DNA from: Paracyclopina nana
Taxonomy: Eukaryota; Arthropoda; Copepoda; Cyclopoida; Cyclopettidae
Assembly: GCA_019096065.1 (NCBI GenBank)
Contig: JAGUCH010000005.1
Coordinates: forward strand, 1,860,001-1,924,000
DNA length: 64,000 bases
Direction: 5' to 3'
Part shown: piece after piece, positions 13,301 through 22,308 of the stretch
Layout: each line of letters opens with the position of its first letter
Position numbering within the stretch: position 1 is the first letter of the stretch
Program-made: the position numbers and the translations under genes
The notes under the pieces: model-generated
What the model was told of the DNA's origin: nothing
The model's input: only the letters and a program-made list of their open reading frames with translations
Database searches by the model: none

Positions 13301-16300
13301 TTGCCTTTTATCAATATTAGGATAACTTTGATGCAAGAAGACTGTGCGCCGTTCAGCTGTTCTCATTGATATTTCGCATTAAACGAATACACGCGCACGT
13401 TAAAATGAATTGCTTAGTAAGCGCAGTTCAACGCACTCAAGGTACTTAAAGTTATATGATCTTACTTTTTGGCAATTGACGGCTCAAAATGGCGCTTGAC
13501 GGCACTTGACGGCACTTTACGGCACATAGTGACGGTACATAGTGACATCTCTAGGCGCTTGACGGTGTTTGACGGCGCTTGACGGCACTTGACGGCGCTT
13601 GACGGCACTTGACGGCACTTGATGGCGCTTGATGGCGCTTGACGGCACTTAACGGCACTTGACGCCACTTACGCAACTTTACGGCAATTTTCGGTACATA
13701 ATAACGGTACATAGTGACGCCTCTTGGCGCTTCACGGTGTTTGACGGCACTTGACGGCACTTGACGGCGCTTGACGGCGCTTGACGGCAATTGACGGCAA
13801 TTGACGGTATTCTGCGGTATATGGCGTCGCTTCAAGTCGTTACACGGTGCTTCACGACGCAACACGGCGCTTCGTCGCATTTCAATTTAGCTCACGGCGC
13901 GACTAATGCTAAACGGCGCTACACTCAATCCCTTGCTTCAATCGGTTGAACTTGGTTTTTATTTTTTATAACTCTCATCTATTTTTGCTGCTCTTGCAAA
14001 TAATGCTTTTCTAATGCTTACATCTATTGTACTTGTACATTAATCGCTTTTTTTGCTTTGCAATAATTCCAGATGGAGCCATTCCAACCCAAATCACCCA
14101 AGAAGGTAATTTCCCCTTAGAATAGTTGCAGTGCATCTTGGCTTGGCTTTTAGTAAGACAAATGTCTTCTAATTAAGGCCAAAACTGCACTGTTGTAGCG
14201 GAATGAGCCGTAACCATTATTTTCCATCTGTCACCAATCGGACTCGCCCCAAAAGCCAAAAGTGTTTAGATTTTTATTATATGTGCCTATTTTTTTCCCT
14301 ATTTAGGTTAATCATTTATAAATCAAGCAATACTGCAGCAGTAGCAGAACATTTTGTGACATTTGCCAAATAATTAATGGCAATGCATCTCAATCTGGGT
14401 TTCGGTGCATTTCTGGCTCAGATAGAAGCAGACTTTCTACCTTTATTGTACTTTCATGATTGGATGTCAGAATACTATGCTGGCATATCTCTTACACACA
14501 AATGTAAGCAAACACATAAAACATTTATCCTAGGTAGGGCTTGCTGCAAGCAGATCTGTGCCAATCTATTTTGTGGCAAAGAAAGAAAAACCAGATAAAT
14601 GAATATTTTTATTTTGCCAGAAGGGCCTGATCATGTATAGGCAGTGAAGTTTGGGTCAAGGCTGCATCTTCATCTTTCTACCCTACACTATCTTCTGCTT
14701 GTGATTCTGGTCATGCACAAAAATGTCTTTTCCCCCTAAAACATCCAGATCAGCAGATTTTTGTGTGTGTCCTTGTTCAAAAGTTCCCCCCTACAAGAAA
14801 TGTGACAGCCTTTTTAAAGCCCCTAATACCTGCTATCTGCTTGCTTAGATGATAGACTACCACGGCTACTCTACCAAAAATGTAAGGGTTGATTTTTATC
14901 CCTTAGTTAATATTTTCTAGCCAATTTTGGAGAGGAGTTTTTGACTTTTTTGTCTGGTTGGAAGGAGCTAGGAAATGTTTTTGTCGTGCTTTCGCATAAC
15001 AACTTTGTGGATATGTCATCTTGGCTGGAGGCATAAAAGGGGAGAAGCCGATAATAGGCACACACCAGTTTAGAAATGATGGGTTAGAGCTGCTTTTGTC
15101 CTGTCATCCCCAAGAGCTACTTGATAACAAGGCACAAAAACACTTTTTACAATGTCATGGGAGGTTCTGGTGCAACCCTGCAAAATGCCACTTTTCCTAC
15201 AAACAACTTGACATCTCTTTGTTTCTCTTGAATTATAGCGCTATTATTTATGTTTCAGCTTTAGATGGAGGCTGGTCAACTTGGAGCCCTTGGACTGCTT
15301 GCAGTCAAGAATGCTTACGTCATCGACGAAGGGATTGCAATCAACCCGAGCCACTCTATAATGGAAATCCTTGTACTGGAATTGATCGTGATGCATCAGC
15401 CTGTTTCGGAGACCTTTGCAGGGAAAGGCAAATTCCATCTCAAATTGTGCCCAATTCCCATCCAGTTAATGAAGGTGAGAATATGGTACTATTCCCATTT
15501 TGAAGTTCTTTCTATTATTGAAAAACTTTGTGTAAGTAGTATTCCAAGCCTCAAGATATAGCTCAAAGGACTTAATAATATTATTCCAAGGCCGACAGCT
15601 ACTTTATAGCTGAAGAAATTCCATATTCTAATGAGCTTTTCTAGGCGCGTTGAAAAACTTGGTTAATCAACTCCACTCCGCATAACAGTTAAGCCTCAAT
15701 ATGTGGCCACTTTATGAATCCTGAGCCCAAATAATGCACTTTTTCGAGTAAATTAATGTTTTCTCTCCCTTAAGAGCTTGATAAATTACAAAATTGATGA
15801 TAAAAATGAGGCTTTGGGGCCAGATTTCCCCACAGTGTTGCTCCATATCCAAAAGTTTCACCAAAGAATCAAAATGTGCACAAGAAATTAGGCTCAAAAG
15901 CACTCAGAGGGCAAAAGACCATAAAATACCGTGAGCACACACCCAATTTCTGCTCTCAATTGTTATTTCCTCATTTGGAACTGCCTGCACTGTGGGAAAG
16001 AGGAGTCTTGAAAAATAACATAAACCCATAGTGGTAGTGCATTAACTTGACACCAAGCGTTGTCATAAGCTTTGTTCAAAGTTTTCAAGTGTCTAGTCAA
16101 TTTGGAGCCCAAAAATGCATGTTTGCCTAAAAGATAGGCAATTTTTTCAGGGCCCTCTATTCCCACTGTGCATTTTGTGTGAGGGTGCCAAAGCCTTGCA
16201 GATCAAAACAGTAAAAGACAATCTAGTTTGGGTTCGAGAGCTTCGGCTGTATACCCATATATAATCGTATAACGTTAGTAGTATATGTGGGGTTTCAATT

Positions 16301-19300
16301 GCTTTTCCGTGTCTGCACAGTGGGAAATCTTGCCATTATCTGGTCTAGAGTTGCTTTCACACTCAGCCAGACTCCTTTGAACTGGCATGTCTAGACGTTA
16401 TAATCCCTGATATAATAATGCTAATAGGGCACAAATTGGCTTCTTCAATTGACAGGTCACGTGGGATTCCAATAAGTGTGTACCACTGATTTAACCTTGG
16501 TAAATACTACTTTATTTTTGTGACATCTTTTGCCACTAGAGGAAGAAGAGATTGTGTTGCTGAACGTGATCTCAAAAAGTGGAAGCTGGTAGTGACAGAA
16601 ATCCCTCTTGGCAACTGCTCACACAGCATTAACAACTGGCTACAAGAGCTCTTCATCCTTTTGGACATTTTCCACACTACTGCTACAGTAGTAGTATACC
16701 ACTTTTTGCTTCTGGCATACCCTGCTTATGTTCTTTGCAATTTCTCAAGCAGCAGTTATCTCGGCCACCCTGTCGGTGTCCTATGTCCTGATGACATTTC
16801 CTAGCTCGTCCACTGTGGGGAAAGTCACCCTCAAAATCCCATTTTGGTAAATTTAGTCTACTCAACTGGAAAAACTCTTGATGCAGTGCTCTGACTTTTT
16901 GCTTCAAGGGTGCCTTTTCCCCTCTGTGGAATTCTTGCTTTCTCCAAATGATTTCAGTCCCTTGGGAAGTGCAATTTGGTCCTCCTTGTGGCATTCAGGA
17001 ATTTCGTCTAATCTCATCGAGAGCAATTGTCTTTGCTTGAGATCAAACCTCGATTTCTTCATCAAAGCCTCCCTCTCACCTTCCTAAATAGAAATTGATT
17101 TCGGCTTATTGCGGAAAAAATACTATATAGGTTAAGCTCCGGATATTTCAAGCCCATGGGCTTTGGTGAAAAAAATGCAGATATTTTCCCCTTGATTTAT
17201 GACGACTCGGTTCTTCTGTGGGATTGGAATGTGGTCGCGTCGTTTGAAATTCAGGTCATATTCTGGGTATTATGACACTCATGCCCTGAATAAAGTCCTA
17301 TTTTATATACTGCATGTACACTACTATACTATTATGGCTCTGTGCTTGTAGAAAGCGCAATGTATTTGCACTTGTCAAACAAATGACGTATTGGTAATTC
17401 AAATAAAACCCAATCCAAAAAGAGCAATTGTTTTTCCGCAAGAATTAACCTTGAACGAAGATCTGCTCAAAATCGAGAAAAGAATTCGAAATGCTGATGA
17501 AAGTAAAAGAGCTTGAGTCCCATTAAGGCTAAAATCTTTCAAATTCAAGCCTGGCTTAAACTGAGCTTCCCAAAGGCTAAAAAGGACTTTAAAGTCCGTA
17601 TAGATGGCTATCTATTTCAAAGCCAAATCTGTTCAGCATTTCTCTTTTGGATAATGTGGTTTAGTTGTTTGTGGCTTGATTTTGAGTGGGATTCCTTAGC
17701 AAATGGGGCTCTACACAGCGGAAAAGTGCAGAGTTCGAACATTAACCTAGTTTTGCGGGTAATGCAATCAAGGCTCTCTTTCTTGCATCCTTTCCTGTCT
17801 TGTCCAATCGCGGAAAACATCTGTATAAATGGCCATACTGATCTCTCGAGGGGAATCTCAAAAAGTAGCCGCGGCGCGCTAGTGTACCATAAATGTTCAG
17901 GGATGCAAAATTGATCATATTTTTCTATTCTCCATTTTCAGCTCAAGTTGAGGCGGATTTCTCCTTGCTTATTGGCTTGAGTGTGGCTTTGGCAGTTTTC
18001 CTCATAGTGACTCTGACTTCCATCCGAATTTTGCGAAGAAAAGGACGAAGCCCAAGTGTGTACACAATGACAAATCTCAGTAAGCTTTTTTCCAATTTCA
18101 AGAATCATAAGGAAGAGTCCTTTTCTCTCCTGCAATGTATTGAAGCAGTAGCTGAAAAAATCTGTATTTGGCATGCTAAGCAATTTATTTATGGTCTAGT
18201 GAGTGCTGAGACAATCTTTCAGTAGGAGTAGCAGAAAAACTGCAGGACATAAATCTTGGTTCAGTAGACTTTCCTTGGAGTAAACTCGATCCCTCCTTTC
18301 AGGAGTGCACAGCACAACAGAAATAGAGAAAAAAACATCATTTAAAAAATGTTGCTCCATTTTTTTTTCAGATTACAGAAGGGAATTTTCCACTGGGAAC
18401 AAAGGCCCATCCAAAAACAATGGTGATCATCAAACTGACAGCTTGTTGGAAATCAACACCAATCTAAACAAAGATTCACATTACAACAACAGAAGTACCA
18501 TAGACATCCTCAAGGGCACCACTATCAACTCTGCTGCTGCTGTAGAAGCCTCTCCTCACCCAATGTCTACGCCTAAATTGATGCATTATGACTCGGCTGT
18601 CCCATCTCCATTTTTGGACAAAAAACAGCAGCAGCTGCTGATGTTACCAAATACCCCCCAATTAAAGCCAAGAGCTGTCAGTCCGGCCAACTCTGAGGAG
18701 CATCAATATGACATTCCTTTCAGCCACTTACAAAAGAAAAAAATTGTTCATCCTCAAGAAATTGATCCTGATTATGATGAGACTGATCATTCCCCCAGGC
18801 AACAGCACAAAATGCACCAGAGAAGAAGCAGAAGCTCCAATAGAACTTCCAGTGGAACTAGCCAAGGTGAACTCATAAGAATTTCCCTGAAACCTAACTA
18901 GAAGCTTGAAATGTACTTTTTCTGTTTCAGGCTCATCCAAGTGGGCCAAATCACATGATCAGGGCAGTTTGCTACAGCCCAGATTGGTAGTAGACCACAG
19001 CGGTGCTACTCCCCTGCTACCCAGGAGGTGGTCAGGCTCAGAAAGCTCTCTGGACTCAGATCCCATTATTCTGTCTTCCAACAACCAAGATAACAGACAG
19101 TCCCTTACCTCCTGCTCTCTTGACCCAGACAGCTTCACTTTTGCCTCAGTTACTCATTTGGGTGCCACACTCACCCTGCCAGACTTGGGAGTGAGCCTAA
19201 CCATCCCCGAAGGTGCCTTAGACAAGGGATACACTGAAGAAGTTTTCCTTGCTGTCATGACAGAGGGCAGAGACAGGCCCAGGCTGTCTGATAACCAAAC

Positions 19301-20417
19301 CCTGCTAAGCCCTGTGGTCCTGACTGGCCCGCCCAGGTTAGCGTTTAGAAAACCAGTGGTCCTGACTTTTGGCCATTGTGCCATGTCCCAGAACTCCTGG
19401 GAAATGGGTGTGTACCACTGTGACTCACTCTTTGCTGACACTGATGATACTCCTTGGGTTAAATTGACCACAGTGGGCCTTCAGCAAGACTCCCAAGTGT
19501 TGGCCCATGTAGAAAATGACTCCTGCCATATTATGACTGATTATTTATCCAGGTTCTGCCTAGTGGGCCAGTCTGGGAATCAGGTTGGGGCTGTCAAGGC
19601 CTTGTACCTACTCATTTTTGGCCAACCTGTCTCCTCCAGCTGTCTGGACTTTTCTGTCAGTGTCCAAGTCACTGACAGGACCCCTAGTTCCTTAGAAATG
19701 GCCTTGAGGCTGGCTGAAAGGCAAGGCTATGGCCTGCTAGAGACCCCACACATCTTCAACTTTTATGATTATGGCCAAGGGTCAGACTTGTCCATCACCC
19801 TGAAGGATTGTGTGGCAGGGTGGGCGATGAGGTCCAAAAACCAGACCCTCAGTTTCTTTGATGTGTGGTCAAGTGGTCAGATTCAGGCAGTAACCTTCAA
19901 CCTGGAGCATGTGGATCCCACAGTGCAAATTATAGCTTTCAAAGTGGGCCTGAGTCAGGTCCAGTGCCCTGTGAGCACCCTCAATGAGGTGTTCAACATC
20001 CAAGTAGACACTAAAGCAAGGCTAGTCAAACCCTTGACCAGCAAGAAGAGATGGAAGATTCAAAATGGCCTCTTGACCACTGCCAGTTCAGGCTCCACCA
20101 GTACAAGCTCCACTTCAGACAATGTGTTCAGATTGCCATCTGGGCTCAAAGCCAGACTTTGCAGAGCTCTGGATTTGGCACCTACCAAAGGCATGAATGA
20201 CTGGAAGGCTTTGGCAGCTGCTCTCAGACTGGAGACTGGTTATTTTATGGCCAGGTCTAGCCCTACTGAATGTGTTTTGACCCTGTGGGAGGTCCAGCAA
20301 CAAAACAACACTGAAGGCACTGTCAGTCCTCTTGTGGACTTGCTGAACTTACTTAGAGTGATTGGTAGGCAAGATGCTGCTCTCATTGTGGAAAAAGAAT
20401 TTGGTCCATGGATTTAA
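4325..20417 (+). CDS. unc-5: netrin receptor UNC5 (10 coding exons, 1166 aa)
   Basis: Single-pass netrin receptor of axon guidance. Coding exons: 4325-4433, 5202-5771, 10143-10246, 10605-10785, 13128-13295, 14073-14105, 15259-15474, 17942-18079, 18372-18866 and 18931-20417. All junctions are GT-AG and the sum is a multiple of three. Order by residue: signal peptide (1 to about 26); acidic tyrosine-rich linker (about 45-60); first Ig domain (to about 225); second Ig domain (about 230-321, WLKD and YTCVAENVA); two thrombospondin type 1 repeats (322-377 and 390-445, each with WSxWSPW); membrane helix (about 466-490); low-complexity cytoplasmic linker; ZU5 and UPA (about 720-1040); death domain (about 1070-1160). 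This is the full family architecture; the length is near that of other invertebrate UNC5 proteins. All introns are phase 1 except the phase 0 one inside the second Ig domain. Exon 6 is a 33-nt microexon between the TSP1 repeats. Domain limits are estimates. Confidence 0.93.
5062..5157. repeat. short palindromic module with TCTAGAC and GGCGCC words
   Basis: Inside UNC5 intron 1 (4434-5201). AAAACCGTT at 5087-5095 and its reverse complement AACGGTTTT near 5148-5156 enclose ATCTAGAC (5098-5105), GGCGCC (5107-5112) and GTCTAGAC (5118-5125), with another GGCGCC at 5066-5071. The same words recur at 31531-31655 and partly at 16343-16400. It is probably a fragment of a dispersed palindromic element. 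The rest of the intron shows nothing I recognise. Confidence 0.45.
5772..6399. other. UNC5 intron 2, first part, nothing recognised
   Basis: A+T-rich intronic DNA between the first Ig exon and the 3' end of the nested minus-strand gene. No exon or repeat is supported here. Confidence 0.5.
6400..6405 (-). terminator. poly(A) signal of the nested gene
   Basis: TTTATT on the plus strand, AATAAA on the minus strand, about 211 bases after the stop codon at 6616-6618. It sits in a T-rich stretch, so the match alone is weak; its position after a supported gene is what makes it plausible. Confidence 0.45.
6616..7231 (-). CDS. unrecognised 183-aa protein nested in a UNC5 intron
   Basis: Two-exon gene on the strand opposite UNC5, entirely within UNC5 intron 2. 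Exon 1 is 7231-6968 and exon 2 is 6903-6616; they join in phase 0 across a 64-bp intron with a clean GT donor and a TTTCTAG acceptor, giving 183 aa. I do not recognise the family. The N-terminus has no signal peptide and begins with an alanine-rich, probably helical segment. The middle is Asp/Ser/Leu-rich, and the C-terminal third is mixed charged and aromatic, ending in a Lys/Asp tail. There is no membrane segment and no cysteine pattern. Frame continuity over two exons, the short intron typical of this genome and the distal AATAAA support a real gene. A small cytosolic or axonemal protein is possible, but that is a guess. Confidence 0.65.
7232..10142. other. UNC5 intron 2, distal part, with promoter side of the nested gene
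   Basis: The 7270-7360 stretch, upstream of the nested gene's start, is GC-richer (GCGCGTCAGCGCGC near 7336) and is the natural place for that gene's promoter. The rest is A+T-rich with no exon I can support. Two CACWGTGGG-type words face each other at 9084-9092 and 9190-9198. Confidence 0.45.
10786..13127. other. UNC5 intron 4, nothing coding
   Basis: About 2.3 kb between the second Ig exon and the first TSP1 exon. Open frames are short and carry no recognisable domain. One CCCACAGTG word lies at 11412-11420. It ends in a run of T before the acceptor at 13127. Confidence 0.5.
13470..13880. repeat. 10-bp minisatellite (TTGACGGCRC units) in UNC5 intron 5
   Basis: Tandem array of a roughly 10-base unit, read as CTTGACGGCA/G on the plus strand, with many one-base variants. 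A larger pattern is visible: the block containing GTACATAGTGAC at about 13532 recurs at about 13705, after a run of simple units, so the array looks like a higher-order repeat of about 170-175 bp. The surrounding intron 5 (13296-14072) shows nothing else. Confidence 0.85.
14106..15258. other. UNC5 intron 6, nothing recognised
   Basis: A+T-rich intron between the 33-nt microexon and the second TSP1 exon. No exon, repeat array or conserved motif is supported. Confidence 0.45.
15829..15996. repeat. inverted pair of CACTGTGGG words
   Basis: CCCACAGTG at 15829-15837 and CACTGTGGG at 15988-15996 are reverse complements, and the match extends into the flanking TTTCC/GGAAA. This leaves a 168-bp unit bounded by short inverted repeats. 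It may be a miniature transposable element or a paired regulatory site. Confidence 0.4.
16162..16324. repeat. inverted pair of CACAGTGGG words
   Basis: CCCACTGTG at 16162-16170 and CACAGTGGG at 16316-16324 form an inverted repeat; with flanks the match is about 13 bases (TTCCCACTGTGCA against TGCACAGTGGGAA). The 163-bp unit is similar in size to the pair just upstream but differs in internal sequence. Confidence 0.4.
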
Positions 20418-20443
20418 TGTACTGCTACTATTGAAATATTTAG

Positions 20444-20449
20444 AATAAA
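20444..20449 (+). terminator. poly(A) signal of UNC5
   Basis: AATAAA 27 bases after the UNC5 stop codon (20415-20417). A very short 3' UTR is implied. Confidence 0.7.
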
Positions 20450-21298
20450 GCCATTTAACCAACTATTGATACAATATGGTGCAGCAATTATAACTTATTT
20501 TTTTGGTTGTCTAAGGGGATGAGAGAGAGAGCTAGGGGGAAAACCAAGGGGTTGTTCAATTCCTTTTTTTACCAGACTAATCTCAGGTCCTAATACTGCC
20601 AGTTCCATGACAAGCTTTCCATCAAGCTTTTTCGCGGAAAAATGCCACCCCTTCACATATCTGATAGGGTCCACTAAGAGGGTTCATGTGGGGAAAAGAG
20701 GAATGAAAACAAAATGATTTTTTCCATTTTACACCCATAGTGCTTCTTTGCCTAAAGGGGTTGTCTCACACCACTATCGAAGGTAACACATGTCTGCATG
20801 TCTCTAGTATAATAATATGGGAGAAATCTGATATTTTCCTACCCTCTTTTCTGTACTGGTCCAAAGTTAGGAAGGCTTGAAATGACACCAGAAAATTGAA
20901 AAAAGGACAATTTGAATACCACTCTTCAGCTCTACATACAGCCTTTTCCGAAAGTAGCAAAGACAAGAAAAACAGTGAGGTTTTTTAGCGCACACCCAGC
21001 TAGCCTGTACCAAAAGGGGGCGATAATGTATTATTATAGATTCTGTAAATCTGGGAAAATCGACACTTGTAAGCATAAGAAAGGAGGAGCAACGAAAAAA
21101 TGTAACTGAATACGAACCTCGATCTGGAATTACTTGAAAGAATAACTTTACAAACAATTTCCCGCGCGCTTTTCTCTTTTGTTTACATTTTTGCTTCGCG
21201 CCACGTGTTTGAATTCAGAACAGCTGTCACGCGCAATAAGCTGATGTTTTGTTATGATTTGAGAAGTTCAGGTATTCGTCAAATCAGGAATTCATTTG
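20450..21298. other. intergenic region and promoter/5' UTR of the zinc-finger gene
   Basis: The first 700 bases show nothing recognisable. From about 21160 the sequence is GC-richer, with CCCGCGCGC, a TTGTTTAC word, the E-box CACGTG near 21203 and CAGCTG near 21222. This looks like the promoter and untranslated first exon of the gene that starts at 21365. That exon would end at 21298, before a GTGAGT donor. Confidence 0.45.
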
Positions 21299-21364
21299 GT
21301 GAGTGCTTTTTGTATATACCAGGCCATTTTTAAGTATTGATTGCAATAAATTGTTTTCGTAGAT

Positions 21365-22270
21365 ATGAAGCAGAAACTTAGTCAAATTTTGGCTGATATT
21401 CAGTCAAAAACTCTCAAGATTGATGCCAGCTTTAAATGTGACTATTGCCACTTTTGTCACAGTGACTTGAGTGAATATCAGGCACATGCTTGTGATTACA
21501 GTGATAAAAACTGCGATGACAGCGATTATCATTATAATAGCAATGAAGAGGCCATTGATCAAGACTGTGATACTGGAGAACAAAGCAGTGACAACACTGA
21601 GGAAGCTGATGACATTGAGAATGGTGACTCAAATTGTGACAAAGGGGATAACAGCAAAATCTACTTTTGTGACCAGTGTGACTTTTCAACTAAATACTTC
21701 AAGGGCTTAATTTTACATAATGCTAGGCTGCATTTAGATAGGCAGAATAAGAAGAGGAAGGAAGGAAAGTTGGGCATTAGGAAGCCAAAATTGATGCCCA
21801 AATCAATCAAGCTGAAATCTGTCAAAAGCAGAAAGTTAAAAACCTTGCTGAAAAGCATGCACTATCATCAAACTCAAATACAGATCAAAAGCAGAGACCT
21901 GAAGCAAGAAAATGGCCAAAATGTCAAAGTCAAAATTGAAAGCTATGAAGCTTTGCAAGAGAATCCCTTGTCAATTGCCAATGTTACCACTTTGACCAAA
22001 CAAGAATTTTGGCAAGAACCAGAAGCATTCAACTGTGACAAGTGCGACAAAATTTTCTCAAGTGATATGGATGTGGCTGAGCATAAATTGTTGTGTCACT
22101 CTTTTGAGTGTCATGTGTGCCATGTGGCTTGTCACACCTCTGGAAGATTGGCTTTTCATCTCAAGTCCAAGCATGATCTGATTCCAAAGAAGAACTTTAA
22201 AAAAAGTGAGAACCAAATGCTCAATTACAGATCTCAGCCAAGGTATCCTTGGGAAAGAGATGGTAGGTGA
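21365..22270 (+). CDS. C2H2 zinc-finger protein, 301 aa
   Basis: Probable nuclear nucleic-acid-binding protein. The coding region is one exon. A 64-bp intron (21299-21362, GTGAGT to TTCGTAG) lies in the 5' UTR and ends two bases before the ATG, which fixes the start. Near residue 20 is a cysteine-rich first finger (CDYC with later H and C). An acidic Asp/Asn-rich stretch follows at about 40-95, then a standard C2H2 finger at about 100-125, a long Lys-rich linker, and two adjacent C2H2 fingers at about 220-270, each with C-x2-C and H-x4-H. The acidic stretch could be an activation or interaction surface. I do not recognise an orthologue; the layout of scattered fingers resembles many arthropod-specific ZNF genes. 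An AATAAA follows 33 bases after the stop, so this is the 3' end. Confidence 0.8.
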   Translation: MKQKLSQILADIQSKTLKIDASFKCDYCHFCHSDLSEYQAHACDYSDKNCDDSDYHYNSNEEAIDQDCDTGEQSSDNTEEADDIENGDSNCDKGDNSKIYFCDQCDFSTKYFKGLILHNARLHLDRQNKKRKEGKLGIRKPKLMPKSIKLKSVKSRKLKTLLKSMHYHQTQIQIKSRDLKQENGQNVKVKIESYEALQENPLSIANVTTLTKQEFWQEPEAFNCDKCDKIFSSDMDVAEHKLLCHSFECHVCHVACHTSGRLAFHLKSKHDLIPKKNFKKSENQMLNYRSQPRYPWERDGR

Positions 22271-22302
22271 GTATTTCAAAGAGAACCTCAGGAAAGAACT
22301 GG

Positions 22303-22308
22303 AATAAA
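22303..22308 (+). terminator. poly(A) signal of the zinc-finger gene
   Basis: AATAAA shortly after the stop at 22268-22270. It supports the end of the transcript despite a donor-like GTGAGT overlapping the stop codon. Confidence 0.6.

Larger units (their letters stand above)
15475..17941. other. UNC5 intron 7 with a cluster of CACWGTGGG words
   Basis: About 2.5 kb between the second TSP1 exon and the transmembrane exon. Five CACWGTGGG-type words lie within one kilobase (15829, 15988, 16162, 16316 and 16811), and TCTAGAC words are at 16343-16350 and 16389-16396. No exon is supported. Confidence 0.5.

Noticed and set aside
13462-13880. Open frames of 68 and 109 codons on the minus strand with repeated Ser-Ala-Val-Lys units
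   Set aside because: They are the translation of the 10-bp minisatellite, not a protein gene.
22265-22300. A donor-like GTGAGT at the zinc-finger gene stop suggesting another exon
   Set aside because: An AATAAA follows within 35 bases and no continuing exon with zinc fingers is seen downstream.
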